64,000 bases of DNA from an uncultured Oscillospiraceae bacterium (lineage in GTDB: Bacteria; Bacillota; Clostridia; Oscillospirales; Acutalibacteraceae). The notes beneath the pieces are model-generated. The model did not search any database and was not told the DNA's origin. It saw only the letters and a program-made list of their open reading frames with translations. Where the stretch lies: NCBI GenBank assembly GCA_900547105.1, contig URFL01000007.1, forward strand, positions 62,001 to 126,000. The letters are read 5' to 3'. The translations under genes and the position numbers were made by a program. Every line of letters starts with the position of its first letter. The stretch's first letter is position 1. Positions 42,965 to 52,196 of the stretch are shown piece by piece.

Positions 42965-43535
42965 GATGACAAACCTCCAAAAAGTTTTTAATAATAGCAT
43001 CGCCGTCCGGTGTCAGCACCGATTCGGGATGAAATTGCACACCGAAAAGGGGATATTCCCGATGCTCCAGCGCCATGATCTCGCCGTCATCGCTTTCCGC
43101 GGTGACCCGCAGCACCTCCGGCAGCGTGTCGCGTACCGCCGAAAGCGAATGGTATCGCGCCACCGGGATCACGGGTTCCATGCCGCGGAACAGCCGGCTG
43201 GTGGTATCCAGCGTGATGTGAGATGTTTTGCCGTGCATCAGCTGTTTGGCATAGGATACTTCGCCGCCGAATGCTTTGCAGATGGATTGGTGCCCCAAAC
43301 ACACCCCCAGCGTTGGAATTGTTTTGCCAAGCTCACGCGCCGCTTCAATACACACGCCCGCGTCCTCCGGACGACCGGGACCGGGGGAGAGAATGATCGC
43401 CTGCGGCTGCATGGCGGCGATCTGGGTCACCGTGTATTGGTCATTGCGAATCACCCGAATGTCCGGCTCCCGCGCGCCGATCAGCTGATACAGGTTATAG
43501 GAAAAGCTGTCGTAGTTGTCGATCAAAACGATCAT
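42957..43535 (-). CDS. trpG: Anthranilate synthase glutamine amidotransferase chain
   Basis: A 192-residue class I glutaminase. The start at 43,535 overlaps the trpE stop (ATGA). The nucleophile is in GVCLGHQ, with SPGPGRPEDAG and FHPES for the His/Glu. It supplies ammonia to TrpE. In organisms lacking a separate pabA it may also serve p-aminobenzoate synthesis, which cannot be judged here. Confidence 0.97.
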   Translation of the reverse strand: MIVLIDNYDSFSYNLYQLIGAREPDIRVIRNDQYTVTQIAAMQPQAIILSPGPGRPEDAGVCIEAARELGKTIPTLGVCLGHQSICKAFGGEVSYAKQLMHGKTSHITLDTTSRLFRGMEPVIPVARYHSLSAVRDTLPEVLRVTAESDDGEIMALEHREYPLFGVQFHPESVLTPDGDAIIKNFLEVCHHD

Positions 43536-45007
43536 TGGTCGATCCCTCCCTCGGCGGTTTGAATGGCGCTGATGACCGCCTGTGCTTTGTTCAGGCATTC
43601 CTGATACTCGTTTTCGGGAACGCTGTCCGCGACAATACCCGCGCCGGAGCGGACAAACAGCTTGCCGCCTTTGGCAAATGCCAGCCGAATGGCGATACAG
43701 GTATCCAGATTTCCGGCAAAGTCGATATAACCGACCGCACCGCCGTAGATGCCGCGTTTGTTGTTTTCCAGCTTGTTGATGATTTTACACGCCATAATTT
43801 TGGGAGCGCCGGACAGCGTTCCGGCGGGCAAGATCGCGTCCACCGCGTCCACCGCATCGCGATCCTCACGAATGGTACCGCAAACGGTGGAGCCGATATG
43901 CATCACATGCGAAAACCGCTCGATGGACATGTATTTTTCTACCTTGACCGAACCAATTTGGCTGATTTTGCCGATGTCGTTGCGGCCAAGATCCACCAGC
44001 ATATTGTGTTCCGCCAGCTCTTTTTCGTCGTGCAGCAGCTCTTGCTCCAGCGCTTTGTCCTGTTCCTCGGTTTTGCCGCGCGGTCTGGTTCCCGCCAGCG
44101 GGAAGGTGTGCAGCACGCCGTTTTCCAGCTTGGCGAGCGTTTCCGGCGAAGCGCCCGCGATCTCCACATCGTCGCTTGAAAAATAGAACATATACGGCGA
44201 GGGATTGGTGGTGCGCAGCACGCGGTATACATCGAACAGGCTGCCCTCCATGTCGGCTTCCAGCCGGTTGGACAACACCACCTGAAAAATATCGCCCTCG
44301 CGAATATGCCGCTTGCCCTGTTCCACCATCTCGCAAAAGCTGGGCTTATCAAACAGGGGAGTGAACGGGGTCTTGAGTTTCAGCGGCGGAATAGCGGCGC
44401 TGTCGCCGGTGGTGATGAGGTGCGCCAGCGATTCCAGCTCCATTTCCGCTTTGTGGTATTCCGTGTCCGGTGCCTCGGTGCGCACCCCGGCGATCAGCAC
44501 GATCTTCTGCCGCAAATTGTCAAACGCGATCACTTTGTCAAACAGCATCAGATCCACATCTTTGAAGCTCTCGTTATCCTCGGCATCCAGATTCAGCGTG
44601 GGCTCGCTGTATTTGATGTAATCATAGGAGAAATAGCCGACCAGACCGCCGGTGAACGAAGGCATCCCTTCAATTTGGGGGCTTTTGTTTTCCCGCAAAA
44701 TGCGGCGAATTGCTTCGCCGGGGTGAGTGGTCTGTTCGGTGATGGTGGTGCCGCTTTTCACGGTCAGTGTCCCGTTTTGGCAGGTCAGCTCCAGCAGCGG
44801 GTCAAATCCCAAAAAGGTGTAGCGTCCCCATTTTTTGGCATCCTCCACGCTTTCCAAAATAAAGCAATGGTGGCTGTAATTTTTCAAGATCCGCATCACC
44901 GCAACCGGTGTGATGCTGTCGGCGTACAGTTCGCGGCAAACCGGTATCCGCCGGTAATCGCCGCCTTGGGCGATGGTTTTCACCTCGTCTAAAGTGGGGG
45001 TTAGCAT
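43532..45007 (-). CDS. trpE: Anthranilate synthase component I
   Basis: A 491-residue chorismate-using enzyme. The start lies after AAAGGAAG. Conserved chorismate-site segments are FQVVLSNRLE, NPSPYMFYF, PLAGTRPRG, DLGRNDIGK and LPAGTLSGAPK. It makes anthranilate with TrpG. It is the first gene of the operon, and an uncharged-tRNA-sensing T-box leader precedes it. Confidence 0.98.
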   Translation of the reverse strand: MLTPTLDEVKTIAQGGDYRRIPVCRELYADSITPVAVMRILKNYSHHCFILESVEDAKKWGRYTFLGFDPLLELTCQNGTLTVKSGTTITEQTTHPGEAIRRILRENKSPQIEGMPSFTGGLVGYFSYDYIKYSEPTLNLDAEDNESFKDVDLMLFDKVIAFDNLRQKIVLIAGVRTEAPDTEYHKAEMELESLAHLITTGDSAAIPPLKLKTPFTPLFDKPSFCEMVEQGKRHIREGDIFQVVLSNRLEADMEGSLFDVYRVLRTTNPSPYMFYFSSDDVEIAGASPETLAKLENGVLHTFPLAGTRPRGKTEEQDKALEQELLHDEKELAEHNMLVDLGRNDIGKISQIGSVKVEKYMSIERFSHVMHIGSTVCGTIREDRDAVDAVDAILPAGTLSGAPKIMACKIINKLENNKRGIYGGAVGYIDFAGNLDTCIAIRLAFAKGGKLFVRSGAGIVADSVPENEYQECLNKAQAVISAIQTAEGGIDQ

Positions 45008-45037
45008 TGCACATCTTCCTTTCCGCCAAAAAGGGTA

Positions 45038-45316
45038 TAAAAAAACCGTCCTTGGCAGTAATCAAATACTGTCAAGGACGGGACATAAACAAAACCCGCG
45101 GTGCCACCTTGATTCATGGAACGATCCATGCGCTTTACAGGATACCAACATATCCCTGACCCATAACGCCGGTCTGGCGTCGCGGAATACTGGGCCAAAT
45201 GGCCGTTGACCGCGCCCTCAGTGGTCCATTTAACAGATGGCGTACTGTGCGGTTCTCAGCAACCCGCACTCTCTGTAAGTGCCCTTTCCGTTTTTATCTC
45301 CACCTCAACGGTTTAC
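45038..45316 (-). promoter_or_regulatory. Tryptophan T-box leader with terminator
   Basis: On the minus strand the leader has an AGAGAGTGCGGG...CCGCAC stem I with a UGG specifier codon (45,226-45,228) followed by ACCACTGAGG, then the T-box core GGTGGCACCGCGG (45,096-45,108). A 15-bp terminator stem (45,046-45,060 with 45,067-45,081) with a T-run follows. Uncharged tRNA-Trp pairs with UGG and with the T-box to prevent termination, so trp genes are on when tryptophan is scarce. Confidence 0.93.
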
Positions 45317-45323
45317 GCTACAT

Positions 45324-45352
45324 ATAGTAGCACCGTCACCGACGGCTGTCAA
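45324..45352 (-). promoter_or_regulatory. Promoter of the trp operon
   Basis: On the minus strand a perfect -35 TTGACA (45,347-45,352) and -10 TACTAT (45,324-45,329) are 17 bases apart, just ahead of the T-box leader. Confidence 0.9.
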
Positions 45353-45378
45353 TAGTTATGCTAAGAAAATTTTTGAAA

Positions 45379-46821
45379 TTATTTTTTCGCCCAGATCGAG
45401 GGGGACATCGTGAGCAGCAGCGGATAAATCTCCAGCCGGCCAAACAGCATCGCGATGGACAGCACGATTTTGGACAGCGCCGAATATCCGGCGTAGCTGG
45501 AAGCCGGTCCCACCGCTCCCAGTCCGGGACCGATGTTGTTCAGACAGGACGCCGTCGCCGTGATGTTGGTTTCCAAATCAAACGGCTCCAAACACAGAAT
45601 CAGAAACACCACGGCGAAGATCGCAAAATACAGCGCAAAATACACACTCACGCCGTTGAGGGTGGTGTCGTCCACCGTCTTGCCCTCCATCTGCACCGCG
45701 CCGACCGAGCGTGGATGCAGCATCCGGCGCAGCTCGCGGCGCATACTCTTGAACAGCAGCATCACCCGCGAAATCTTCAAACCGCCCGCTGTGGAACCGG
45801 CGCACGCGCCCACAAACATCAGCAAAAACAGAATGCCTTTGGACAGCCCCGGCCACTGATTAAAGTCCGCTGTGGCGTAACCGGTGGTGGTGACGATGGA
45901 CGCCACCTGGAATGCCGATTCCCGCAGCGAATCCGCAAAGGTGTGATACAGCGGATAGATGTTCACCATGATGACGACGGTGCACACCACCAGCAAAGCA
46001 CCGTAACAGCGCAGCTCGGTGTTTTTCAGCACCGGGCGCACCCGGCGGATCAGTAACAGGTAGTAAAGGTTAAAGTTGACACCGAACAGCAGCATGAAAA
46101 TGGTGATGACCCATTGCAGATAGGGGCTGTATCCGGCGATGCTGTTGGCTTTGATACCGAAGCCGCCGGTGCCCGCCGTGCCCAGCGCGTGCACCACGCT
46201 GTCAAACACCGGCATGCCGCCCGCCAGCAAAAACACGGTTTCCAGCACCGTCAGCGCCATGTAGATCAAATACAGAATTTTGGCGGTATCCCGCACCTTG
46301 GGGACAATCTTGCCCACGATGGGTCCCGCCATCTCGGCGCGAAGAATGTGGATCGAGCGCCCCGATCCGGTGGGCAAAATCGCCATAATCAGCACCAACA
46401 CGCCCATGCCGCCGATCCAGTGGGTGAAGCTGCGCCAAAACAGAATGCCGTGGCTCATGCTCTCCACATTGGTCACGATGGAAGCACCGGTGGTGGTAAA
46501 ACCGCTGACCGTTTCAAAAAACGCGTCCACATAAAACGGAATTTCGCCGCTGATGACAAACGGCAGCGCGCCGATCGCGGACAAGGCGACCCATGCAAAG
46601 GCCACCGTCACAAATCCCTCGCGCGCGAAGATTACGTGATTGTCCGTCCGGCAGGGGATAGACAGCGCGAACCCCACGACCAATGCCACGCCAATGGTGA
46701 TAAGAAATGCCAGCGCGCTGGATTCGCCATACGCCAGCGCCACCGACAGCGGAAGCAGCAGCAGCGCCGCTTCCAACTTCACGATCTGCCCGATCGTGCC
46801 AAATATCATTTTTCGATTCAT
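45379..46821 (-). CDS. trkH: TrkH-type potassium uptake subunit
   Basis: A 480-residue membrane protein with the four pore-loop units of the SKT (TrkH/KtrB) family. Selectivity segments include SGFTTTGAS, ALGTAGTGGFG, SIVTTTGYAT and CLNNIGPGLG. It takes up potassium, with the gating ring supplied by TrkA encoded 18 bases upstream. The second unit (TAGTGGFG) and the others retain the conserved glycine, so it should conduct. Confusion with KtrB is possible, but the partner is a full-length TrkA. Confidence 0.93.
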   Translation of the reverse strand: MNRKMIFGTIGQIVKLEAALLLLPLSVALAYGESSALAFLITIGVALVVGFALSIPCRTDNHVIFAREGFVTVAFAWVALSAIGALPFVISGEIPFYVDAFFETVSGFTTTGASIVTNVESMSHGILFWRSFTHWIGGMGVLVLIMAILPTGSGRSIHILRAEMAGPIVGKIVPKVRDTAKILYLIYMALTVLETVFLLAGGMPVFDSVVHALGTAGTGGFGIKANSIAGYSPYLQWVITIFMLLFGVNFNLYYLLLIRRVRPVLKNTELRCYGALLVVCTVVIMVNIYPLYHTFADSLRESAFQVASIVTTTGYATADFNQWPGLSKGILFLLMFVGACAGSTAGGLKISRVMLLFKSMRRELRRMLHPRSVGAVQMEGKTVDDTTLNGVSVYFALYFAIFAVVFLILCLEPFDLETNITATASCLNNIGPGLGAVGPASSYAGYSALSKIVLSIAMLFGRLEIYPLLLTMSPSIWAKK

Positions 46822-46839
46822 ATCTCGCCCTCGTGCCCC

Positions 46840-48201
46840 TTATTTCGCCAAAATGTCCGACAGATCCTTCAACCGGTGGTCAGTCGCCAACACGATCACC
46901 TTGTCGCCCGGTTGGATCACATCATCGCCGCCGGGGATAATGGTTTTGCGCTCGCGGATGATGCCCGCGATCAGTGTGTTGGGTTTGCACTGCAGGTCTT
47001 TCAGCGGGATGTGCAGCAACCGCGAATCCGAACGCACATTGAATTCCAGCGCTTCCGCCTTGTCGTCCATCAGCTTATACAGCGTTTCAATATTGCTGCC
47101 CAGCGAGTTTTGCAGCGCGCGGGCGTATTGCACCAAAATGTCCGCCACGATCTTTTTGGGCGATACAATGCAGTCCAGCCCCAGCTTTTCCGCCATACTG
47201 GACAGCTCGCTGCGATTGACTTTGGAAATGACGGTGGGCACCTTTTGGGTGTCCGCAAAAATCGAGATCAGAATGTTTTCTTCGTCCATGCCGGTCAGCG
47301 CCACAAACGCGTCCTGCGATTGCAGCCCCTCTTCCAGCAGCAGTTCCTGCTGTGCGCCGTCGCCGTAGATGATGACCGCTTTGGGCAGCGTGTCGCTCAA
47401 CTCGCGGCAATGATCGCGATCCTTTTCGATGATCTTGACCGAGTTTCCGACGCTGGTCAGCATTTTGGCAAGGTAGTATGCCGTGCGGCTGCCGCCAAGG
47501 ATCATGACATTGCGTGCCTGTTTTTGCAGCAGCCCCAGCCCGCGCAGCAGCTTTTGCAGTTCCGCCGGGTTGGCGGTGATGCCGATCTTGTCACCGCCTT
47601 GCAACACAAAATTACCGTCGGGGATATACACCTTGTCACCGCGCTGCACCACGCACACCAGCACATGGGTTTTGTATTTTTCGCGCAGTTCGTTCAGCCG
47701 CAGACCGCCCAGCACCGAGTCGTTTTTCAGCCGCAGTTCGATCATCTCGAAATTACGGCGCGAAAAGGTTTCGATCTTAACCGCCGACGGGAATTTCAGG
47801 ATGTTGAACAGCTCCTGTGCCGCCAGCAGTTCCGGATTGATGGACATCGACAACCCCAACTGCTGGCGCATAAAGCCGAGCGAACGATCGTTGTATTCGG
47901 GGTTGCGGATGCGCGCGATGGTGTGGGCAGCACCCATTTTTTTCGCCATAAAGCAGCTCAACATATTCAGCTCATCCGAGCCGGTCACCGCCACAAACAG
48001 CTCGGCTTTTTCCACACCGGCTTCGCCCAGTGTTTCGCAATCCGCGCCGTTGCCGCACACACCGATCACATCATAGATGTTGGTGATTCCGTCCAACACA
48101 GCGGCGTCAGCATCGATCGCCGTGACATCGTGCCCCTCTGCTACCAAACTGTCGATAATGGTCGTGCCGATCTTGCCGCATCCGGCCACCAGAATATTCA
48201 T
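46840..48201 (-). CDS. trkA: TrkA potassium-transport regulator
   Basis: A 453-residue protein with two RCK units (NAD-binding TrkA_N plus TrkA_C, twice). The ATG at 48,201 after AGAGGA is chosen over TTG at 48,210. NAD/ATP-binding loops are VAGCGKIGTTI (first) and MILGGSRTAYYLA (second); the second is less canonical. It forms the cytoplasmic gating ring for TrkH and responds to NAD(H) or adenine nucleotides. The operon order is trkA-trkH. Confidence 0.94.
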   Translation of the reverse strand: MNILVAGCGKIGTTIIDSLVAEGHDVTAIDADAAVLDGITNIYDVIGVCGNGADCETLGEAGVEKAELFVAVTGSDELNMLSCFMAKKMGAAHTIARIRNPEYNDRSLGFMRQQLGLSMSINPELLAAQELFNILKFPSAVKIETFSRRNFEMIELRLKNDSVLGGLRLNELREKYKTHVLVCVVQRGDKVYIPDGNFVLQGGDKIGITANPAELQKLLRGLGLLQKQARNVMILGGSRTAYYLAKMLTSVGNSVKIIEKDRDHCRELSDTLPKAVIIYGDGAQQELLLEEGLQSQDAFVALTGMDEENILISIFADTQKVPTVISKVNRSELSSMAEKLGLDCIVSPKKIVADILVQYARALQNSLGSNIETLYKLMDDKAEALEFNVRSDSRLLHIPLKDLQCKPNTLIAGIIRERKTIIPGGDDVIQPGDKVIVLATDHRLKDLSDILAK

Positions 48202-48239
48202 AAAATGCAATCCTCTTCTTTCTTTACAAACCTATTGCC

Positions 48240-48268
48240 AGTCTAACACTTTTCCGCACCATTTGCAA
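48240..48268 (-). promoter_or_regulatory. Promoter of trkA-trkH
   Basis: On the minus strand a -35 TTGCAA (48,263-48,268) and -10 TAGACT (48,240-48,245) are 17 bases apart. Confidence 0.65.
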
Positions 48269-48305
48269 CCCCTTGACGCACAGAGCGCACGTCTTTGTTT
48301 TGGTG

Positions 48306-48334
48306 TTGACTTTTGTGAGAAAATTTGGTTTAAT
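48306..48334 (+). promoter_or_regulatory. Promoter of the small orphan genes
   Basis: A -35 TTGACT (48,306-48,311) and -10 TTTAAT (48,329-48,334) with a 17-base spacer. It points away from the trk operon towards the 51-residue gene. Confidence 0.65.
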
Positions 48335-48357
48335 GAAAGTGGGAATTGTGTAAAGAT

Positions 48358-48513
48358 ATGTTACATCAATGGCTGCAAATACCAGAAGATTCCTTCAAAG
48401 ATAATTTATCAGGATTGACATCGCTGATATTTCTGGCAACCATTTTTCTTGTATCTTTGACAGCAACGTTGGGTAGAGTGATTTACAACGCCGTCAGTAA
48501 GCATAAAGCATAG
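48358..48513 (+). CDS. 51-residue membrane protein, hypothetical
   Basis: A short frame encodes 51 residues, with an amphipathic start (LHQWLQIPEDSF), one membrane helix (LTSLIFLATIFLVSLTATLG) and a basic tail (YNAVSKHKA). It starts 24 bases after a good promoter and 29 bases before the next gene. The ribosome site is weak (AAAG). Size and topology fit a small membrane regulator or a toxin-like peptide, but there is no direct sign of either. Confidence 0.5.
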   Translation: MLHQWLQIPEDSFKDNLSGLTSLIFLATIFLVSLTATLGRVIYNAVSKHKA

Positions 48514-48541
48514 TGTTTGCAAGCAGAAAGTGGGGGAGTAT

Positions 48542-49000
48542 ATGAATTATCAATTTTATCAGCCCAGCACAACAAAGGATGTATGTGGAAAAGAGTATGC
48601 AGACTTGATAAATATGTGCTTTCGATATAGTAAATATTTTTATCTGCGCTTTCAACGCGACTTTTTTGACTTTCCCCATGAGACATGCGATTCGATGGAG
48701 GAACTGAACCCTTATCTGTATCATTCACACGATCAATTTTTAGAGCCAATGTGCGGACCAGGATTGGACCGGATGACGTTTTACTATTGTAATGACGAAA
48801 CCCGCCGCCTGTTGCTCGCCAAAACAGATCATCTTTTTGGATGGAATTTCCACAATAGCCCTGCTCCCTTGCCGGAAGATTTAACTTTTTTTCGAGAGGA
48901 TGGATCTATCTTTTTTGAACTGGTATCGCACGACATGGATATGGTAGCCTTTCCCGAAACGGGTGAAGGACTGGATGACATATTATCCAAAGACAACTAG
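48542..49000 (+). CDS. Hypothetical aromatic-rich protein
   Basis: A 152-residue protein; the ATG at 48,542 follows GTGGGGGAG. It is rich in aromatic residues (SKYFYLRFQRDFFDFPHE) and has no signal peptide or membrane helix. No family is recognised. The content is visibly more A/T-rich than the flanking trk and dap genes, which hints at acquired DNA. Confidence 0.6.
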   Translation: MNYQFYQPSTTKDVCGKEYADLINMCFRYSKYFYLRFQRDFFDFPHETCDSMEELNPYLYHSHDQFLEPMCGPGLDRMTFYYCNDETRRLLLAKTDHLFGWNFHNSPAPLPEDLTFFREDGSIFFELVSHDMDMVAFPETGEGLDDILSKDN

Positions 49001-49036
49001 CGTAGCAAAGAATGCGGTGGACGAACATACACTTGG

Positions 49037-49270
49037 ATGTCTCGCTTTATTAATCCCCAAGTAAAATTGACCGGATATCAAAAACAAATAGAGCAGGACA
49101 ATCCACAGCAATGGGCAACTTGTCTGCAACAAAATGTGGATGTGATTGAAGAGGCCAAACAGGATCCGGAATATCGAGACGACAGCGAGGCGCAAGAGGA
49201 TATGCAAAAACAAATATGCCAACTGCGATATCTTATGCAGCTTCGCAAACAGAAGCAAACAGAAAATTAA
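49037..49270 (+). CDS. Small charged helical protein
   Basis: A 77-residue protein, mostly Gln/Glu/Lys/Asp-rich helix (EEAKQDPEYRDDSEAQEDM). There is no clear ribosome site at the ATG, 36 bases after the previous stop. The function is unknown, and the gene is less certain than its neighbour. Confidence 0.5.
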   Translation: MSRFINPQVKLTGYQKQIEQDNPQQWATCLQQNVDVIEEAKQDPEYRDDSEAQEDMQKQICQLRYLMQLRKQKQTEN

Positions 49271-49279
49271 AACACAACA

Positions 49280-49320
49280 CCCCCGCACCAAATCGTTTGA
49301 TTCAGTGCGGGGGCGATTTT
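49280..49320. terminator. Terminator between convergent genes
   Basis: A CCCCCGCAC/GTGCGGGGG stem with a 16-base loop, then GATTTT on the plus strand. It separates the orphan genes from dapB and may serve both. Confidence 0.75.
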
Positions 49321-49330
49321 GTATTGTTTA

Positions 49331-50092
49331 TCAGTCAGCCGCGGCGACAAGGTCTTTCATCGCGTAAGACCCCGGCTGCTGTTTTTCCAAAAACAGCGCC
49401 GCGTTGATCGCGCCGACCGCGAAAATTTCTTTGGACGCCGCCTGGTGCGACAGGGTGATCACTTCGTCATGTCCGGCGAAGATCACATCGTGTTCGCCCA
49501 CAATGGTGCCGCCGCGGATAGAGGAGATACCAATCTCTTTTTTATCCCGCGGTTGCCGCACCGAATGGCGTTCGAACACATACTGCGGTTCATAGTTCAA
49601 GCCCTGCTTCACCGCGTCCGCCAGCATCAGCGCCGTGCCGGAGGGCGCATCGATTTTGCGGTTGTGATGTTTTTCCAAAATCTCCACATCAAAATCGTTG
49701 CCAAGCACAGCGGCGGCTTTTTGTGCCAGCTCCATCAGCAGGCTGATGCCCAGCGACATATTGCCGCTGAAAAACACCGGAATGGTCTGCGCCGCCTGCT
49801 TGACAGCATCGATCTGTTCATCACTCAGCCCCGTGGTGGCGATCACCGCGGGCAGGTGGTGCGCTTTGGCATACGCCAGCACGCCCTCCAGCGCCGAGGG
49901 ATGCGAAAAGTCGATCAGCGCATCCGCTTCGATATTGCAATTTTCCGGATTGGCATACACCGGATAACCATGCTGACTTTCGGTGTTGATGTCGAACCCC
50001 GCCACGATCTGGCAATCGCAGCGCTCAGCCGCGCACTGGGTGATCACACGCCCCATTTTGCCGTTGCAGCCGCTCAGGATCAATCTCACCAT
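49331..50092 (-). CDS. dapB: 4-hydroxy-tetrahydrodipicolinate reductase
   Basis: A 253-residue reductase. The ATG at 50,092 gives the usual MVRLILSGCNGKMG; an ATG 12 bases upstream falls within the ribosome site. Nucleotide loop GCNGKMGR, catalytic EKHHNRKIDAPSGTA and HDVIFAGHDE are conserved. It reduces the dapA product with NAD(P)H towards tetrahydrodipicolinate in lysine/diaminopimelate synthesis. It is the third gene of asd-dapA-dapB. Confidence 0.97.
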   Translation of the reverse strand: MVRLILSGCNGKMGRVITQCAAERCDCQIVAGFDINTESQHGYPVYANPENCNIEADALIDFSHPSALEGVLAYAKAHHLPAVIATTGLSDEQIDAVKQAAQTIPVFFSGNMSLGISLLMELAQKAAAVLGNDFDVEILEKHHNRKIDAPSGTALMLADAVKQGLNYEPQYVFERHSVRQPRDKKEIGISSIRGGTIVGEHDVIFAGHDEVITLSHQAASKEIFAVGAINAALFLEKQQPGSYAMKDLVAAAD

Positions 50093-50133
50093 CGTTTCAC
50101 ACATCCTTTTTGAGAATATCCGTTACCGGGTGA

Positions 50134-51021
50134 TTATTTCACCAGTCCGTATTTCTTCAGCGCTGCGGCAACCGTCGCTTTGCCTTTTTCGTCCATCTCA
50201 TACAGCGGCAGACGGCAGGGACCAACATCCCAGCCCATCTGGTTCAGCGCTTCCTTGACTGGAATCGGGTTGACATCGCAGAACAGCGCGTTGCACAGCT
50301 CCAGATAATGCAGCTGCAAATCGCGGCTGCCTGCCGTATCGCCCGCCATCCATTTGGCAACGATATCGTGCGCCTCGCGCGGTGCCACATTGGACAGCAC
50401 CGAGATCACGCCTTTGCCGCCCAGCGACAGCAACGGAACGATCTGGTCGTCGTTGCCGGAATACAGGTCAATGTCGCAGGTCGCCGCAATTTTGGCAGCC
50501 GCCGAAATATTGCCGCTGGCTTCTTTCAGCGCGACAATGTTCGGATGCTTCGCCAGCTCCGCCACGGTGGCGGGCTGAATGGTCACGCCGGTGCGCGACG
50601 GCACGTTGTACAGAATGATCGGCAGATCCACCGCATCGGCGATCGCAGTGTAATGCGCGATCAAGCCGCGCTGCGACGTTTTGTTGTAATAAGGCGTCAC
50701 CAGCAGCAACGCATCCGCGCCCAGCCGCTGCGCCTCGCGCGACAGCTCAATACCGTAAGCGGTGTCGTTGGAACCGGTACCCGCGATCACCGGCACACGG
50801 CCGTTCGCCTGTTCGATCGCGGTTTTGATCACCTGCGTATGTTCCTCGTGCGTCAGCGTCGAAGACTCGCCTGTGGTGCCGCAGGTAATGATCGCATCGG
50901 TGCCGTTTTCGATTTGCCAATCAATCAGTTCACGGTATTTGGCGTAATTCACGCTCCCATCCGCGTTCATGGGGGTGACGATGGCAATGCCCGCACCGGT
51001 GAAAATCGTATTTTTTCCCAT
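50134..51021 (-). CDS. dapA: 4-hydroxy-tetrahydrodipicolinate synthase
   Basis: A 295-residue TIM-barrel aldolase behind AAAGGGG. GTTGESSTL carries the active-site Thr pair, YNVPSRTG the tyrosine and arginine, and VALKEASG the Schiff-base lysine. It condenses pyruvate with aspartate semialdehyde. It lies between asd and dapB with gaps near 42 bases, under one lysine riboswitch. Confidence 0.97.
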   Translation of the reverse strand: MGKNTIFTGAGIAIVTPMNADGSVNYAKYRELIDWQIENGTDAIITCGTTGESSTLTHEEHTQVIKTAIEQANGRVPVIAGTGSNDTAYGIELSREAQRLGADALLLVTPYYNKTSQRGLIAHYTAIADAVDLPIILYNVPSRTGVTIQPATVAELAKHPNIVALKEASGNISAAAKIAATCDIDLYSGNDDQIVPLLSLGGKGVISVLSNVAPREAHDIVAKWMAGDTAGSRDLQLHYLELCNALFCDVNPIPVKEALNQMGWDVGPCRLPLYEMDEKGKATVAAALKKYGLVK

Positions 51022-51063
51022 AATGGCTTAACCCCTTTCTATAATATAGAAAATCGTGTGTTA

Positions 51064-52140
51064 TCAGTCCATGTAGCCCTCGGCGCACAGCAGCTCAGCC
51101 AGCAGCACCGCGCCGCCCGCCGCACCGCGCAGGGTGTTGTGGGACAGACCGACAAATTTGTAATCATACTGCGAATCCTCGCGCAGACGACCCAGCGAGA
51201 TCGCCATACCGCCTTCCAAACCGCGGTGCAGCTTGGTCTGGGGCATATTGTCCTCTTCAAAATAGTGGAGGAACTGTTTCGGGGCGCTGGGCAGTTCCAG
51301 CTCCTGCGGACGGCCGCGGAAGGATTTCCACGCATCCAAAATTTCCTCTTTGGTGGGCTTGTTCTCAAACCGGCAGAACACCGCTGCAAAGTGACCGTCC
51401 GACACCGGCACCCGCAGGCACTGCGCCGTAAAAGCGGGCGTAGTAGCGTTCACGATCTTGTCGCCTTCGATATGACCCCAAATCTTCAGCGGCTCCTGCT
51501 CGGATTTTTCCTCTTCGCCGCCGATATAGGGGATCACATTGTCCACCATTTCCGGCCAGCGCTCAAAGGTTTTGCCCGCGCCGGAGATCGCCTGATAGGT
51601 GCAGACCAGCGCTTCTTTCAAACCGAATTTGCTCAGCGGGAACAGCGCCGGCACATAGCTTTGCAGCGAGCAGTTGGATTTCACCGCCACAAAGCCGCGT
51701 TTGGTGCCCAACCGTTTGCGCTGCGCGGGGATGATCTCCGCGTGCTCCGGGTTCAGCTCCGGAATGATCATCGGCACATCCGGCGTGCCGCGATGCGCGC
51801 TGTTGTTGGAAACCACCGGACACTCGGCTTTGGCATACGCCTCTTCCAGCGCGCGGATCTCGTCTTTTTTCATATCCACCGCGCAAAACACGAAGTCCAC
51901 TTTGGAAGCGACCTCGTCCACTTTGGAAGCGTCCAGCATAACCATATCTGCCAGTTTCTCGGGCAGGGGAGCCTGCATTGCCCAGCGACCCTCGACCGCC
52001 TCTTTATAAGTTTTGCCGGCCGAACGCGGGCTGGCAGCCAGCGCCGTCACATGGAACCACGGGTGATCCGCCAGCAGGGTGGCAAAGCGTTGCCCCACCA
52101 TGCCGGTGGCGCCGATGATGCCTACATTAAACGTTTTCAT
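51064..52140 (-). CDS. asd: Aspartate-semialdehyde dehydrogenase
   Basis: A 358-residue enzyme. The ATG at 52,140 gives MKTFNVGIIGATGMVGQRF with the NADP loop GATGMVG. The nucleophile cysteine is in KSNCSLQSY, the substrate segment SGAGKTFE follows, and RVPVSDGHFA contains the catalytic His. It is the archaeal/fungal-like form of the enzyme rather than the classical form. It reduces aspartyl phosphate to the semialdehyde for the lysine, methionine and threonine branches. It is the first gene behind the lysine riboswitch. Confidence 0.95.
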   Translation of the reverse strand: MKTFNVGIIGATGMVGQRFATLLADHPWFHVTALAASPRSAGKTYKEAVEGRWAMQAPLPEKLADMVMLDASKVDEVASKVDFVFCAVDMKKDEIRALEEAYAKAECPVVSNNSAHRGTPDVPMIIPELNPEHAEIIPAQRKRLGTKRGFVAVKSNCSLQSYVPALFPLSKFGLKEALVCTYQAISGAGKTFERWPEMVDNVIPYIGGEEEKSEQEPLKIWGHIEGDKIVNATTPAFTAQCLRVPVSDGHFAAVFCRFENKPTKEEILDAWKSFRGRPQELELPSAPKQFLHYFEEDNMPQTKLHRGLEGGMAISLGRLREDSQYDYKFVGLSHNTLRGAAGGAVLLAELLCAEGYMD

Positions 52141-52196
52141 TTGAGTATCCGTCCTTTCCAATAATGCGCGCATTTCCGATATTTTCCATAGACATG

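Noticed and set aside
46114..48246. A 710-codon plus-strand frame opposite trkH-trkA
   Set aside because: An antisense artefact of GC-rich codon bias; the minus-strand proteins are clear family members, and the frame is His/Gln/Arg-rich without domains.
50308..52164. A 618-codon plus-strand frame opposite dapA and asd
   Set aside because: Same reason: an antisense shadow of two well-recognised enzymes.
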